This document shows, one piece after another, positions 34,392 to 42,700 of a DNA stretch of 64,000 nt. Position 1 is the stretch's first letter. Each line of letters starts with the position of its first letter. The notes beneath the pieces were generated by a model. The model made no database searches. It was not told where the DNA came from and worked only from the letters and a program-made list of their open reading frames with translations. The stretch comes from Marinomonas communis (GTDB lineage Bacteria; Pseudomonadota; Gammaproteobacteria; Pseudomonadales; Marinomonadaceae), in assembly GCF_004363305.1 (NCBI RefSeq), contig NZ_SNZA01000003.1, positions 310,001 to 374,000 of the forward strand. Direction: 5' to 3'. The position numbers and the translations under genes were made by a program.

Positions 34392-35918
34392 TTATTTTAC
34401 TTTTGTTTCTGGACGACCAGCTTCTTGCCAATGCGTGTGGAATTTCTCACCAGGTTCTGCATCAACACGCTCGTAAGTGTGTGCACCGAAGTAATCACGT
34501 TGCGCTTGCAGCAGGTTTGCTGGCAGAACTTCTGAACGGTAGCCGTCGAAGTACGCAAGAGCAGAGTAGAAAGACGGTGTTGGGATACCAGATTGGGCAG
34601 CCAGTACCACGGCATCACGAAGACCTTTCTGTTTTTCTGCCATTGCGTTCGCGAAGTACTCATCTAGCAGTAGGTTCTCTAGATCGTGATTGTTTTCAAA
34701 CGCGTCAGCAATTTTCTGTAGGAAGGATGCTCGAATGATACATCCGCCACGCCAGATCTTAGCGATACCGATGAAATTCAATTCCCAGTCGTACTCTTTT
34801 TGTGCAGCGCGCATGATTTGGAAGCCCTGAGCGTAAGCACAGATTTTCGCACAGTAAAGTGCATTCTCGATGGCTTGTTCAACGGCTTCGGCGTCGATCT
34901 CAGAAACTTCAACATCTCCTACTAGGAAGGCCGATGCTTTTTCACGCTCAGCCGTCAAGGTCGACAAAGCACGAGCGTACACGGATTCACTGATAATACC
35001 TGCAGGAACGCCCATTTGCGTTGCGCTGATAGATGTCCAGCGACCAGTGCCTTTTTGACCAGCACTGTCTAGGATCATATCCACTAATGGTGCACCAGTT
35101 TTTTCATCGTACTGCTGGAGAATGTCAGCAGAGATTTCTACTAGGTAGCTGTTCAGAACGCCTTGGTTCCATTTTTCAAACAGTTTACCAATTTCAGCAG
35201 GCTCGTAGCCAAGTAGTGAGCGTAGTAGGTGGTAAGCTTCACAAATAAGCTGCATGTCAGCGTATTCGATACCATTATGTACCATCTTAACGTAGTGGCC
35301 AGCACCGTTAGGGCCAAGATAAGCGGTACAAGGTTCACCTTCTTTAACTGGTTGACCAGGTGTACGTGTTTCGATTGGTTTTCCGTCCGCATCTACTTTC
35401 GCTGCAACGGCTTCCCACATTGGTTGTAAGTATTTCCAAGAATCTGCGTCGCCGCCTGGCATCAAGGATGGACCAAAGCGAGCACCTACTTCCCCACCCG
35501 ATACGGCTGTACCAAAGAATTTAAACTTCTCTTTGTACTCGCTTTCTCGGCGAATAGTGTCCGTCCATTGGCTGTTGCCGCAATCAACAACGATGTCTTG
35601 GGAGTCCAACCCTGCTTCAATTAAGCTTTGGCAAACGGCATCTACTGGGTTACCTGCTGGTACCAACACGACGATGACGCGTGGACTTACCAACATATCC
35701 AGCATTTGCTTCATGTCATCGCAACCAATGATTCTCGCTTGATCAACTGTATCAGGGCGCTCTTTTGCTTCTGTATCTAAAACGTCCTGTACTTTTTCTT
35801 TGTCGAGATCAAAACCTGCAACACGATAACCGTGATCGGCCAGGTTAAGGGCCAGGTTTTTACCCATGACTCCTAGTCCTACAAATCCAATGTTGCAGCT
35901 CTGATTCAGATTTTGCAT
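34392..35918 (-). CDS. gnd: 6-phosphogluconate dehydrogenase (decarboxylating)
   Basis: 508 residues, somewhat longer than the usual 468-482. NADP-binding GFVGLGVMGKNLALNLADHG, catalytic KMVHNGIEYADMQ with Lys and Asn, and GQKGTGRWTSISA are complete. The extra length is partly an insertion of about 17 residues before the LGPNGAGHYVKMVHNG motif (DADGKPIETRTPGQPVKEG). It oxidises 6-phosphogluconate to ribulose 5-phosphate and CO2 in the pentose phosphate pathway. Single gene; the long upstream gap contains its promoter. Confidence 0.95.
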   Translation of the reverse strand: MQNLNQSCNIGFVGLGVMGKNLALNLADHGYRVAGFDLDKEKVQDVLDTEAKERPDTVDQARIIGCDDMKQMLDMLVSPRVIVVLVPAGNPVDAVCQSLIEAGLDSQDIVVDCGNSQWTDTIRRESEYKEKFKFFGTAVSGGEVGARFGPSLMPGGDADSWKYLQPMWEAVAAKVDADGKPIETRTPGQPVKEGEPCTAYLGPNGAGHYVKMVHNGIEYADMQLICEAYHLLRSLLGYEPAEIGKLFEKWNQGVLNSYLVEISADILQQYDEKTGAPLVDMILDSAGQKGTGRWTSISATQMGVPAGIISESVYARALSTLTAEREKASAFLVGDVEVSEIDAEAVEQAIENALYCAKICAYAQGFQIMRAAQKEYDWELNFIGIAKIWRGGCIIRASFLQKIADAFENNHDLENLLLDEYFANAMAEKQKGLRDAVVLAAQSGIPTPSFYSALAYFDGYRSEVLPANLLQAQRDYFGAHTYERVDAEPGEKFHTHWQEAGRPETKVK

Positions 35919-36417
35919 AGCGTTAGGTCTACCTTTGTTTCGAACGGGGGAAGGTTAGAAAGAATCCTACCATGAACTTGGGCTTTCAAGCCTGGCTTAA
36001 GGGCAGGTTAAAAGTTGAATTATTGTGGAAGTTCATAAATTCAGGTGGGATTTTAGTCGAGAATAAGACCAATTTCGAGCAATATTCATGAAATAGTGAA
36101 TAGTTCTAAAAAATAGTTAATTGCTTATTTATATAACGGTTTTGTATATGGAATTGTAATATTAGTACTGTTTTGTAGTTTTATTTCAGTAATGCAGGTT
36201 TACTACGAATCACCAAGAGTGAAGTATCAATGGTTTATTTTTAAAAAAGTTAACTAAGTCAAATGCTTACGTTTTTGCGGTGCATTGTTTTTATGAAATA
36301 AAATAACACTTTGTTATATCAATATTTTTTTTTAGATTGATTTGTTACTATAGGTTTCCCCCAAATAAAAACATCAAAACATTTTTGTAACCGTTTTGTT
36401 CAGAGGACTAAAGCAAC
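35919..36417. promoter_or_regulatory. AT-rich divergent control region gnd / pckA
   Basis: 499 bp with no gene, strongly AT-rich from about 36060 to 36380. It includes an ATAAC-ACTTT-GTTAT dyad near 36302-36317, a T-run at 36327-36333 and a possible extended -10 element (TTGTTACTAT) around 36342-36352 before pckA. Long leaders here are common for a gluconeogenic gene under global control, but no CRP or Cra site could be identified with confidence. Confidence 0.4.
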
Positions 36418-37971
36418 ATGAGCAACAGAACTGATGACCAAATCATTCTGCGAAACTTGAATACCGCCCAGTTAGTTGAAAATGCGCTGGTTGATGGTGA
36501 GGGTGTTCTGGCAGATACCGGCGCTCTAGTCGTAGAGACTGGTGCCCGTACAGGTCGTTCTCCGATGGATCGTTTCATCGTTGAAGAAGATACAACAAAA
36601 GACACAATCCACTGGGGACCGGTTAACCGTCCTTTCCCTGAGGAAAAATTTGCGCCATTGTGGGATCGTGTAGAAGCCTACTTGGATGCAAAGAAATCGT
36701 ATCTATCAGATGTTCATGTTGGTGCTGGCGACGATTATTACATCCCTGTTCAGATGCGTACGGAAACAGCTTGGCAGCACTTGTTTGGCCGCAACCTGTT
36801 TATTAACCCTGAGCAGTACAACCCATCTGCAAAAGATGAGTGGAAGATCCTGAATGTGCCAACGTTCGAGTGTCAGCCTGAGCGTGATGGCACCAACTCT
36901 GACGGTTGCGTCATTCTTAACTTCAAAGAGCGTAAAGTACTGATTGCTGGTATGCGTTACGCAGGCGAAATGAAGAAAGCTATGTTCTCTGTACAGAACT
37001 ACCTATTGCCTGCATATGACGTGTTGCCAATGCACTGTGCAGCTAACGTAGGCTCTGAGGGTGATGTCACCTTGTTCTTCGGTCTATCTGGCACAGGTAA
37101 AACGACATTGTCTGCGGACGAGTCTCGTTTCCTAATCGGTGATGATGAGCACGGTTGGGGTAAAGGCACTGTATTCAATATCGAAGGTGGTTGTTATGCG
37201 AAAACAATCGATCTTTCTGAGAAAAATGAGCCAGTTATTTGGAAAGCGATCAAATTCGGAACCATTCTTGAGAACGTTGTACTAGATGATGCTCGTACAG
37301 CAGACTACACAGACACGTCTCTTACTCAGAATGGTCGTGCTGGTTACCCTCGTCTTCATATCGACAAGCGCGCTGAAGAAAACCGTGCAGGTGAACCAAA
37401 AGCAGTTATCTTTTTGACTTGTGATTTGACGGGTGTATTACCTCCAGTATCTATCCTTAGCAAAGAAGCTGCGGCTTACCACTTCCTAAGTGGTTACACT
37501 GCACTGGTAGGCTCTACTGAAATGGGTGCAGGCAGCGGTATCAAGTCTACTTTCTCTACTTGTTTCGGTGCTCCGTTCTTCCCTCGTTCTGCGGACGTTT
37601 ACGCTGACCTGCTTATGAAGCGTATTGAAGAGTTTGGTAGCAAAGTTTACCTTGTTAACACTGGCTGGACTGGTGGTGCACACGGTAAAGGCGGTAAGCG
37701 CTTCAGCATCCCAACAACTCGTGCTGTGATTGCAGCGATTCAATCTGGTGCATTGGTTGATGCTGAAACGGTTCATCTTGATCAACTGAACGTTGATGTT
37801 CCTACCCAAGTAGAAGGCGTTGATTCAGTATTGCTGAACCCTCGTGATACTTGGGAGGATAAGGCTGCTTACGATGAGCAAGCGAAAGGCCTGATCGCTC
37901 AGTTTGTTGAAAACTTTAAGAAGTTCGAAACCGTATCAGAAGACATTATTAAGGCGGGTCCGAAGCTGTAA
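36418..37971 (+). CDS. pckA: Phosphoenolpyruvate carboxykinase (ATP)
   Basis: 517 residues, normal length. Kinase-1 motif [13 protein letters not shown] (about 222-234), metal site GDDEHGWG, oxaloacetate-binding Arg/Tyr region [10 protein letters not shown] (about 42-51), and the adenine-binding [10 protein letters not shown]-like [12 protein letters not shown]. Converts oxaloacetate plus ATP to PEP, CO2 and ADP, so it is the entry enzyme of gluconeogenesis. Fits a marine heterotroph living on organic acids. Transcribed alone; a terminator follows. Confidence 0.96.
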   Translation: MSNRTDDQIILRNLNTAQLVENALVDGEGVLADTGALVVETGARTGRSPMDRFIVEEDTTKDTIHWGPVNRPFPEEKFAPLWDRVEAYLDAKKSYLSDVHVGAGDDYYIPVQMRTETAWQHLFGRNLFINPEQYNPSAKDEWKILNVPTFECQPERDGTNSDGCVILNFKERKVLIAGMRYAGEMKKAMFSVQNYLLPAYDVLPMHCAANVGSEGDVTLFFGLSGTGKTTLSADESRFLIGDDEHGWGKGTVFNIEGGCYAKTIDLSEKNEPVIWKAIKFGTILENVVLDDARTADYTDTSLTQNGRAGYPRLHIDKRAEENRAGEPKAVIFLTCDLTGVLPPVSILSKEAAAYHFLSGYTALVGSTEMGAGSGIKSTFSTCFGAPFFPRSADVYADLLMKRIEEFGSKVYLVNTGWTGGAHGKGGKRFSIPTTRAVIAAIQSGALVDAETVHLDQLNVDVPTQVEGVDSVLLNPRDTWEDKAAYDEQAKGLIAQFVENFKKFETVSEDIIKAGPKL

Positions 37972-37993
37972 TATCGCTTCGAACAAGCTTTAC

Positions 37994-38025
37994 AAAAAGG
38001 CCGCGCTATATGTGCGGCTTTTTTA
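37994..38025 (+). terminator. Intrinsic terminator of pckA
   Basis: Stem AAAAAGGCCGC / GCGGCTTTTTT with one bulge and a 7-8 base loop, T-tract following, about 20 bases after the stop. Confidence 0.8.
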
Positions 38026-38081
38026 CGTTCCTACCTTGTTGTCCGCTAGAGACTTATGGCCGCTTCATGTAATCTTGACAC

Positions 38082-38858
38082 ATGTTTATCGATAGCCATT
38101 GCCACCTTGATTTTCCACAGTTTGAGAATTTGCCTCGCTTGATAGACTCTTGTCTAGGAGTTGGTGTAACAGACTTTCTGGTGCCTGGCACTACGGAAGA
38201 AAGCTGGCATCGAATTATTCAGATGGCGAAGCTGCATCCGCAGATTCGGATTGCGTTAGGCTTACATCCGTATTTTTTAGATGACAAATTATCGCTCGAT
38301 TCATGTCTTGAGCAACTTGAATGTCATCTGATGGAGGTTCCCACTGTTGCTGTGGGTGAGATTGGGTTGGATAAGTGGTCTGGCATGCCCAACTACTCAC
38401 TACAGTATGAAGTATTAATTGAGCAGCTAAAGTTGGCTAAAAAATGGAAGCTTCCTGTTATTTTTCATTCTCGAAAGAGTGAGGATGATTTGCTTAAAGC
38501 ACTTCGAATAGTGAACTTTGAGTATGGCGGTGTGGTTCATGCGTTTAATGGCAGCTATGAACAGGCAAAGCGTTTTATAGATCAAGGTTTTGTTTTGGGG
38601 ATTGGGGGTACGATCACTTATCCCAGAGCACAGAAGGCTAGGCGTGTGCTTAAGTCATTAACGGACCAGGATTTTGTTTTGGAGACGGATGCACCGGATA
38701 TGCCTTTATGCGGCCATCAAGGGCAGCCAAACTCGCCTTTACGAGTGCGAGATGTTGCTCAACAGGTTTCAATATTAAGAGAGCAGCCTGTTGGCCTTGT
38801 AGCGCAGTATACAAGTGCGAACTTAAAAAGAGTGTTACCAAATTGGCATAGGGTATAA
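38082..38858 (+). CDS. TatD family metal-dependent hydrolase
   Basis: 258 residues, complete TatD pattern: DSHCHLDFPQF start, GLHPYF, the metal-bridging Glu in VGEIGLD, then IFHSRKSEDD, VVHAFNGS and ETDAPDM with the catalytic Asp. The proteins are Mg/Mn-dependent deoxyribonucleases or phosphodiesterases in this TIM-barrel family; the closer subgroup appears to be YjjV-like (258 residues). No ribosome-binding site stands out before the ATG. It lies 4 bases ahead of the RmlD-like gene. Confidence 0.9.
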   Translation: MFIDSHCHLDFPQFENLPRLIDSCLGVGVTDFLVPGTTEESWHRIIQMAKLHPQIRIALGLHPYFLDDKLSLDSCLEQLECHLMEVPTVAVGEIGLDKWSGMPNYSLQYEVLIEQLKLAKKWKLPVIFHSRKSEDDLLKALRIVNFEYGGVVHAFNGSYEQAKRFIDQGFVLGIGGTITYPRAQKARRVLKSLTDQDFVLETDAPDMPLCGHQGQPNSPLRVRDVAQQVSILREQPVGLVAQYTSANLKRVLPNWHRV

Positions 38859-38862
38859 AGAA

Positions 38863-39750
38863 TTGACAGTTCAAATGAATATAAACGCTCCCATGCGTGT
38901 TGTTTTACTTGGCAGTGACACGGAACTGGGGCGTGCCATTCGACAATATTATGATAACGATTTCGACTTTGACTGGTTGGAAGTCCCTTGTCAGAATGTA
39001 TTAGATAAAGTCTCGTCATCTGTACTAGATCAGAAGTATTGCGACGCGGTTATCGATGCTTTTTCTTTACGAAGTGCGCTACAAAATGATTATGAGTACT
39101 ATCTAGAAGCGCTGGATCAGCTATTGAGTAAGCCAACTTGTCCACTGTTTTATATGCTAAGCGGTGTTCAGGTATTCCTTGGGGAGAAGGAAGCTTCCTA
39201 CTTAGAAACCGATGAGCCTGATGCGCGTAGCCGTTTCGCCAAACGGTTAATGATGGCTGAGTCCAAAGTATTGACCTGTGAACGTCACATTGTGCTGAGA
39301 ACGGGTTGGTTGTTTAGTGGTGCTCAAGATGATTTTATTGCCAATACGATTAACCTTGTCAAAGCTGGTGCATCACTTGAGTTTCATGACACAGCGATAG
39401 GTTGCCCAACTCCTGTTTCTGACGTGGCGCGAGTCTTGCTTTCCGTAGTGAAGCAGAGACATTATGGTGCGACAAACACAGGTGTTTATCATTACTGTTG
39501 CTCAGAAGAAATCAGTTGGATGGGGCTGGTGGAGGCGGTGTTAACGACGGCAAGTCAGTTTGATCAAAAAGCCCAGTCGGTTTTGGAGAATATGGGTGAT
39601 ACGGCAAATGCTCTTGAAATGGCGACGGATATTAAGCGTCAATCATTATCCTGCCGTAAGATATTTGGTCATTACGGAATTAAGCAACGCTCATGGCGAC
39701 CTGTATTGAGAACACTCATCAAAGATATTTATCAAATTCCAGCCACTTAA
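38863..39750 (+). CDS. RmlD-like NAD(P)-binding protein lacking the SDR catalytic Tyr/Lys
   Basis: About 295 residues. The N-terminal Rossmann start VVLLGSDTELGRAIRQYYDND and the CDAVIDAFSLRSAL segment, then LFYMLSGVQVFLGEK and HIVLRTGWLFSGAQDDFI, are the RmlD (dTDP-4-dehydrorhamnose reductase) layout. At the place of the YxxxK motif the protein reads SRFAKRLMMAE: Tyr is Phe and Lys is Leu by that alignment. The N-terminal loop is GSDTELG instead of GxxGxxG. It may be a sugar-nucleotide-binding pseudoenzyme. The TTG start at 38863 is uncertain; ATG codons at 38875 and 38896 are alternatives. Probably cotranscribed with tatD. Confidence 0.7.
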   Translation: MTVQMNINAPMRVVLLGSDTELGRAIRQYYDNDFDFDWLEVPCQNVLDKVSSSVLDQKYCDAVIDAFSLRSALQNDYEYYLEALDQLLSKPTCPLFYMLSGVQVFLGEKEASYLETDEPDARSRFAKRLMMAESKVLTCERHIVLRTGWLFSGAQDDFIANTINLVKAGASLEFHDTAIGCPTPVSDVARVLLSVVKQRHYGATNTGVYHYCCSEEISWMGLVEAVLTTASQFDQKAQSVLENMGDTANALEMATDIKRQSLSCRKIFGHYGIKQRSWRPVLRTLIKDIYQIPAT

Positions 39751-39781
39751 CGTGGGAGTAAATAAGTAAGGCGGTTAAAAG

Positions 39782-40186
39782 GTGAATTATAAAGCAATAG
39801 TTATAGTGTATGTTTTACAGTTGCTTGCTGGGGTGATTTGGTATTCCGCAGCGCCAGCAAATGTAACGCAACAAGTAGAAGGTAATGCCCTGGATGGTAT
39901 GACAACTGCGAGCCTTTTTGGATTCTGTATCGCTTTATTTTTGTACACTTATTTTACTAGTTGGTTGTTGGCGAAAACCAATTTGCGTTCAAGCTTTGAG
40001 CGTTTGTTGCTGACCCTCAGTATTTGGTTATTCACAGTATTACCAAATATTTTCTTTATGGGTTTGTTTGTTGATTTCAGCCATATGAGCGTTGGGTACT
40101 TGCTGTCATTTGGCTTTATAAGCTGTTTGATTTCGGCGTTAATATTACCGTTTTGGAGAGCGAGCAGATCAATATTCAAAGGCTGA
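39782..40186 (+). CDS. Small membrane protein, DUF1761-like
   Basis: 134 residues with four hydrophobic segments (about 5-20, 45-65, 78-100, 108-128). GVIWYS near the N-terminus is reminiscent of DUF1761-type proteins, which have a W-Y motif after the first segment; that assignment is tentative. Starts with GTG (39782) with AAGGCGG 7 bases before. The stop lies inside a 32-bp palindrome. Function unknown. Confidence 0.65.
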   Translation: MNYKAIVIVYVLQLLAGVIWYSAAPANVTQQVEGNALDGMTTASLFGFCIALFLYTYFTSWLLAKTNLRSSFERLLLTLSIWLFTVLPNIFFMGLFVDFSHMSVGYLLSFGFISCLISALILPFWRASRSIFKG

Positions 40187-40203
40187 ATTCAGCCTTTGAA
40201 TAT
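40172..40203. terminator. 32-bp perfect palindrome between convergent membrane-protein genes
   Basis: ATATTCAAAGGCTGAA followed by its exact complement, no loop spacer; includes the stop codon of the upstream gene. It can form a long hairpin on either strand but has no T-run, so bidirectional termination is inferred. Confidence 0.65.
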
Positions 40204-40219
40204 CTGTGGTTTGGTGGGG

Positions 40220-41068
40220 TTAGTATAGGCTGCTTTCTGGCCATACGCTCCATAAAGATAGGCCTGCAATTAAAGCACTGATCATCACTTGAGGGATTAG
40301 AGCAATAACAGTGCGTATGACTGTACCATCTTCGATGAAAGCTTTTTGACTAAAGCTGGTCGCTTGAACGGCTAGGAAGGCAATAAGCATTGTCCATATA
40401 GGCAAATCTGCTAATACGTGAGCTTGTGCAAGCAAGCCTGCCAATATCATGTTGCCGAGTAGTAACCCATTAATGCTACTGGATTTGATGACAAAGCGCT
40501 GAACCAGTATGAAACCAACGACGCTGGCTGCAAACCCACCTAACAATTGTCCAATCAAAAGACTGCCGCCGATAGCGACAACTGGAGCTGTGGCGCCTGC
40601 CGCAATAGCCAGTGAGGCCATGGGGGCATGAGAGTGTTCCTTTGAAGACGTAAGCAATTGTAGCTGAGTGCTCAATACCACTGCGGCAGCGCTCACGATT
40701 GCCCAGATTAGACTGGTAGCTTGGGATTGATGCTGCAATACAGGATTGAGTAACCAGTAAAAGCCAAGTCCAAATAGGGCTAATTGAACCGCTAGTTGAG
40801 CATTTTTGCTGATTTTCAACTGACTGATTAAAGTCGCCAGCCATCCAAAAATTACCGCTGTTACTAAGAAATCTAGGGCTTTGCTCGGAGGGAAATTTAA
40901 GCCCGAGTGGATCAGGCTTAAAGCAACGAGGAAGCCCGCACCTAAACCAAATAGGCTTAGGTTTGGCTTAACTTTTCCTAAAAGAGTAATAATAGCGGCC
41001 GCTAGAAAAGGGTAGACAGCAGTATTGAGTAACATAAGAAGGTTTGAGTTACCTGCTTCCTCGTACAT
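40220..41068 (-). CDS. Polytopic membrane protein of unknown function
   Basis: 282 residues with about nine hydrophobic segments. No transport signature (MFS, EamA, LysE) could be matched. The middle contains HQSQATSLIWAIVS and KEHSHAPMASLAIAAGATAPVVAIGGSLLIGQLLGGF, the latter giving a Gly-rich helix pair. It lies 12 bp downstream of the YceI gene on the same strand, and both face a LysR regulator divergently, so the three probably form one functional unit. Confidence 0.7.
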   Translation of the reverse strand: MYEEAGNSNLLMLLNTAVYPFLAAAIITLLGKVKPNLSLFGLGAGFLVALSLIHSGLNFPPSKALDFLVTAVIFGWLATLISQLKISKNAQLAVQLALFGLGFYWLLNPVLQHQSQATSLIWAIVSAAAVVLSTQLQLLTSSKEHSHAPMASLAIAAGATAPVVAIGGSLLIGQLLGGFAASVVGFILVQRFVIKSSSINGLLLGNMILAGLLAQAHVLADLPIWTMLIAFLAVQATSFSQKAFIEDGTVIRTVIALIPQVMISALIAGLSLWSVWPESSLY

Positions 41069-41080
41069 GATGGCTCCTAA

Positions 41081-41620
41081 TTACTGGCGAATGCCTTCGA
41101 TGAATACTTCAAGTTCCGTTTCATCGGTCACGCCAGGGATGAAGTAAGAGACACCGAAGTCACTACGCTGAATGGTTGTGCTTGCTTCAAAGCCTGCACG
41201 GTAACCGCCCCATGGATCTTTGCCTTCACCTACTTTTTCAACGTCGAAGCTGACTGCTTTAGTAACACCATGGATGGTTAGATCACCAGTCAGTGTTTCA
41301 CCATCGAAAGAGGTGCTCTTAAATATGATGGTTGGGAATTGTTTAACGTCTAAGAAATCAGGGCTGCGTAAGTGCTTGTCACGTGCTTCGTGGTTGGTAT
41401 CGACACTTGCAGATTGAATAGTCAGCTCGGCACTACCTGATTTACCACTGTCATCAAGAGTGAAAGAACCTTCAAGTTCGTTGAATCGACCAACCGTTGT
41501 ACTTACACCTAAATGACCTACTTCAAATGTCACGAACGAGTGTGCAGCATCGACTTGGTAGTCTGCTGCAAAAGCTGATGTGGTTAGTAGTGCTGCGGTT
41601 GCTGCTAATAGGGTTTTCAT
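41081..41620 (-). CDS. YceI family periplasmic lipid-binding protein
   Basis: 179 residues from the ATG at 41620, which has GGAGAGA just upstream; a TTG four codons before overlaps that site. The signal peptide ends near AFAA (residue 19). The mature part is the YceI lipocalin-like barrel: YQVDAAHSFVTFEVGHLGVSTTVGRF, DTNHEARDKHLRSPDFLDVKQFP and GYRAGFEASTTIQRSDFGV. Family members bind isoprenoid quinones or similar amphiphiles in the periplasm. It is first of two genes with a polytopic membrane protein, not the cytochrome b561 often found beside yceI. Confidence 0.92.
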   Translation of the reverse strand: MKTLLAATAALLTTSAFAADYQVDAAHSFVTFEVGHLGVSTTVGRFNELEGSFTLDDSGKSGSAELTIQSASVDTNHEARDKHLRSPDFLDVKQFPTIIFKSTSFDGETLTGDLTIHGVTKAVSFDVEKVGEGKDPWGGYRAGFEASTTIQRSDFGVSYFIPGVTDETELEVFIEGIRQ

Positions 41621-41759
41621 GGCTCTCTCCAAGAGTGTTTATTGAATATAGTGCTAGTATAATCATGTTCTAAGAATACATAATTACACGACAATACAAT
41701 TCACTGTTTCTTTAAATGAAATAATTTTGATGGAACTTTTTCTCTAAGGGAGAATCCAG

Positions 41760-42644
41760 ATGGATAAATTACAGGCCATGAAAGTGTTCTGTCGCGTCTA
41801 TGAAGCAGAGAGCTTCAAAGTGGCGAGTGAGTCATTGGATATCTCACGACCGATGGTGACACGCTATATTAATGCTCTTGAAGAGTCCCTAGGGGCCAAG
41901 CTGCTGCACCGTAATACACGTAATATTAGTGTGACCCATGCAGGACATCAATACTATCAACATTGTGTGACGATTCTGGAGGCTATTGATGAAGCGGAAG
42001 GAGAGCTTACGGACTTAACACACCAGCCTAAAGGCCGTATCCGTGTCAGCGTTCCAATGGATTTTGGTTTATCACATATGGTGCCTATCTTGAGTGAGTT
42101 TTCGGCTCTGTATCCAGATATCACCCTTGAAATAGACTTCAGTGATAAGCGTGTCGATTTAACAGAATCGGGTGTTGATCTGGCTGTTCGTGGTGGTGAT
42201 CTAGGCGGCGATCAATTCATCGCAAGGCCTTTGTGCTCTATGAGAGGGTATGTGTGCGCGTCGCCTGACTATTTAGAGAAGTTTGGTAAGCCAAGTCATC
42301 CGAATGAATTAATGAATCATAATTGCTTGGTTTATACTAATGCGCCGTATGCTGGACGCTGGTCCTTCAAGAAAGAGTCAAAGGACACTTTTTATGTGCA
42401 GGTTAATGGCAATTTAATGGGCAATAATGGCGGTGCATTGACTCGTTTAGCGGTTGCTGGAGCTGGTGTCATCATGCAGCCCGACTTCCTGGTCGACGAT
42501 TACATTGCAAATGGCAAGCTGGTTTCACTATTTGATGAATATGAGACATTTACAGGGCAGTTTTACGCTGTGTATGCAGAGAGAAAGCTGCAACCTAAAA
42601 AGGTTCGGCTTTTGATAGATTTCTTAATGGAAAAGCTGCAGTAA
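41760..42644 (+). CDS. LysR family transcriptional regulator
   Basis: 294 residues, complete. HTH at about 1-60 (MDKLQAMKVFCRVYEAESFKVASESLDISRPMVTRYINALEESLGAKLLHRNTR), then the effector-binding domain. The DISRPMVTRYI recognition helix is slightly unusual (Pro-Met in place of Ser-Ala/Val) but the layout is that of the CrgA/YafC branch. It is divergent from the yceI gene with 139 bp between, which is the likely target region. Confidence 0.9.
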   Translation: MDKLQAMKVFCRVYEAESFKVASESLDISRPMVTRYINALEESLGAKLLHRNTRNISVTHAGHQYYQHCVTILEAIDEAEGELTDLTHQPKGRIRVSVPMDFGLSHMVPILSEFSALYPDITLEIDFSDKRVDLTESGVDLAVRGGDLGGDQFIARPLCSMRGYVCASPDYLEKFGKPSHPNELMNHNCLVYTNAPYAGRWSFKKESKDTFYVQVNGNLMGNNGGALTRLAVAGAGVIMQPDFLVDDYIANGKLVSLFDEYETFTGQFYAVYAERKLQPKKVRLLIDFLMEKLQ

Positions 42645-42662
42645 CAAAGTGTTGGCTGGATA

Positions 42663-42690
42663 CTGTGCAGGCACTTTAGTACCTGCACAG
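42663..42690. terminator. Hairpin between lysR and fabY
   Basis: A 13-bp stem with one mismatch (CTGTGCAGGCACT 42663-42675, AGTACCTGCACAG 42678-42690), 2-base loop, between convergent genes; no T-run on the plus strand. Confidence 0.6.
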
Positions 42691-42700
42691 TATGATCCTA

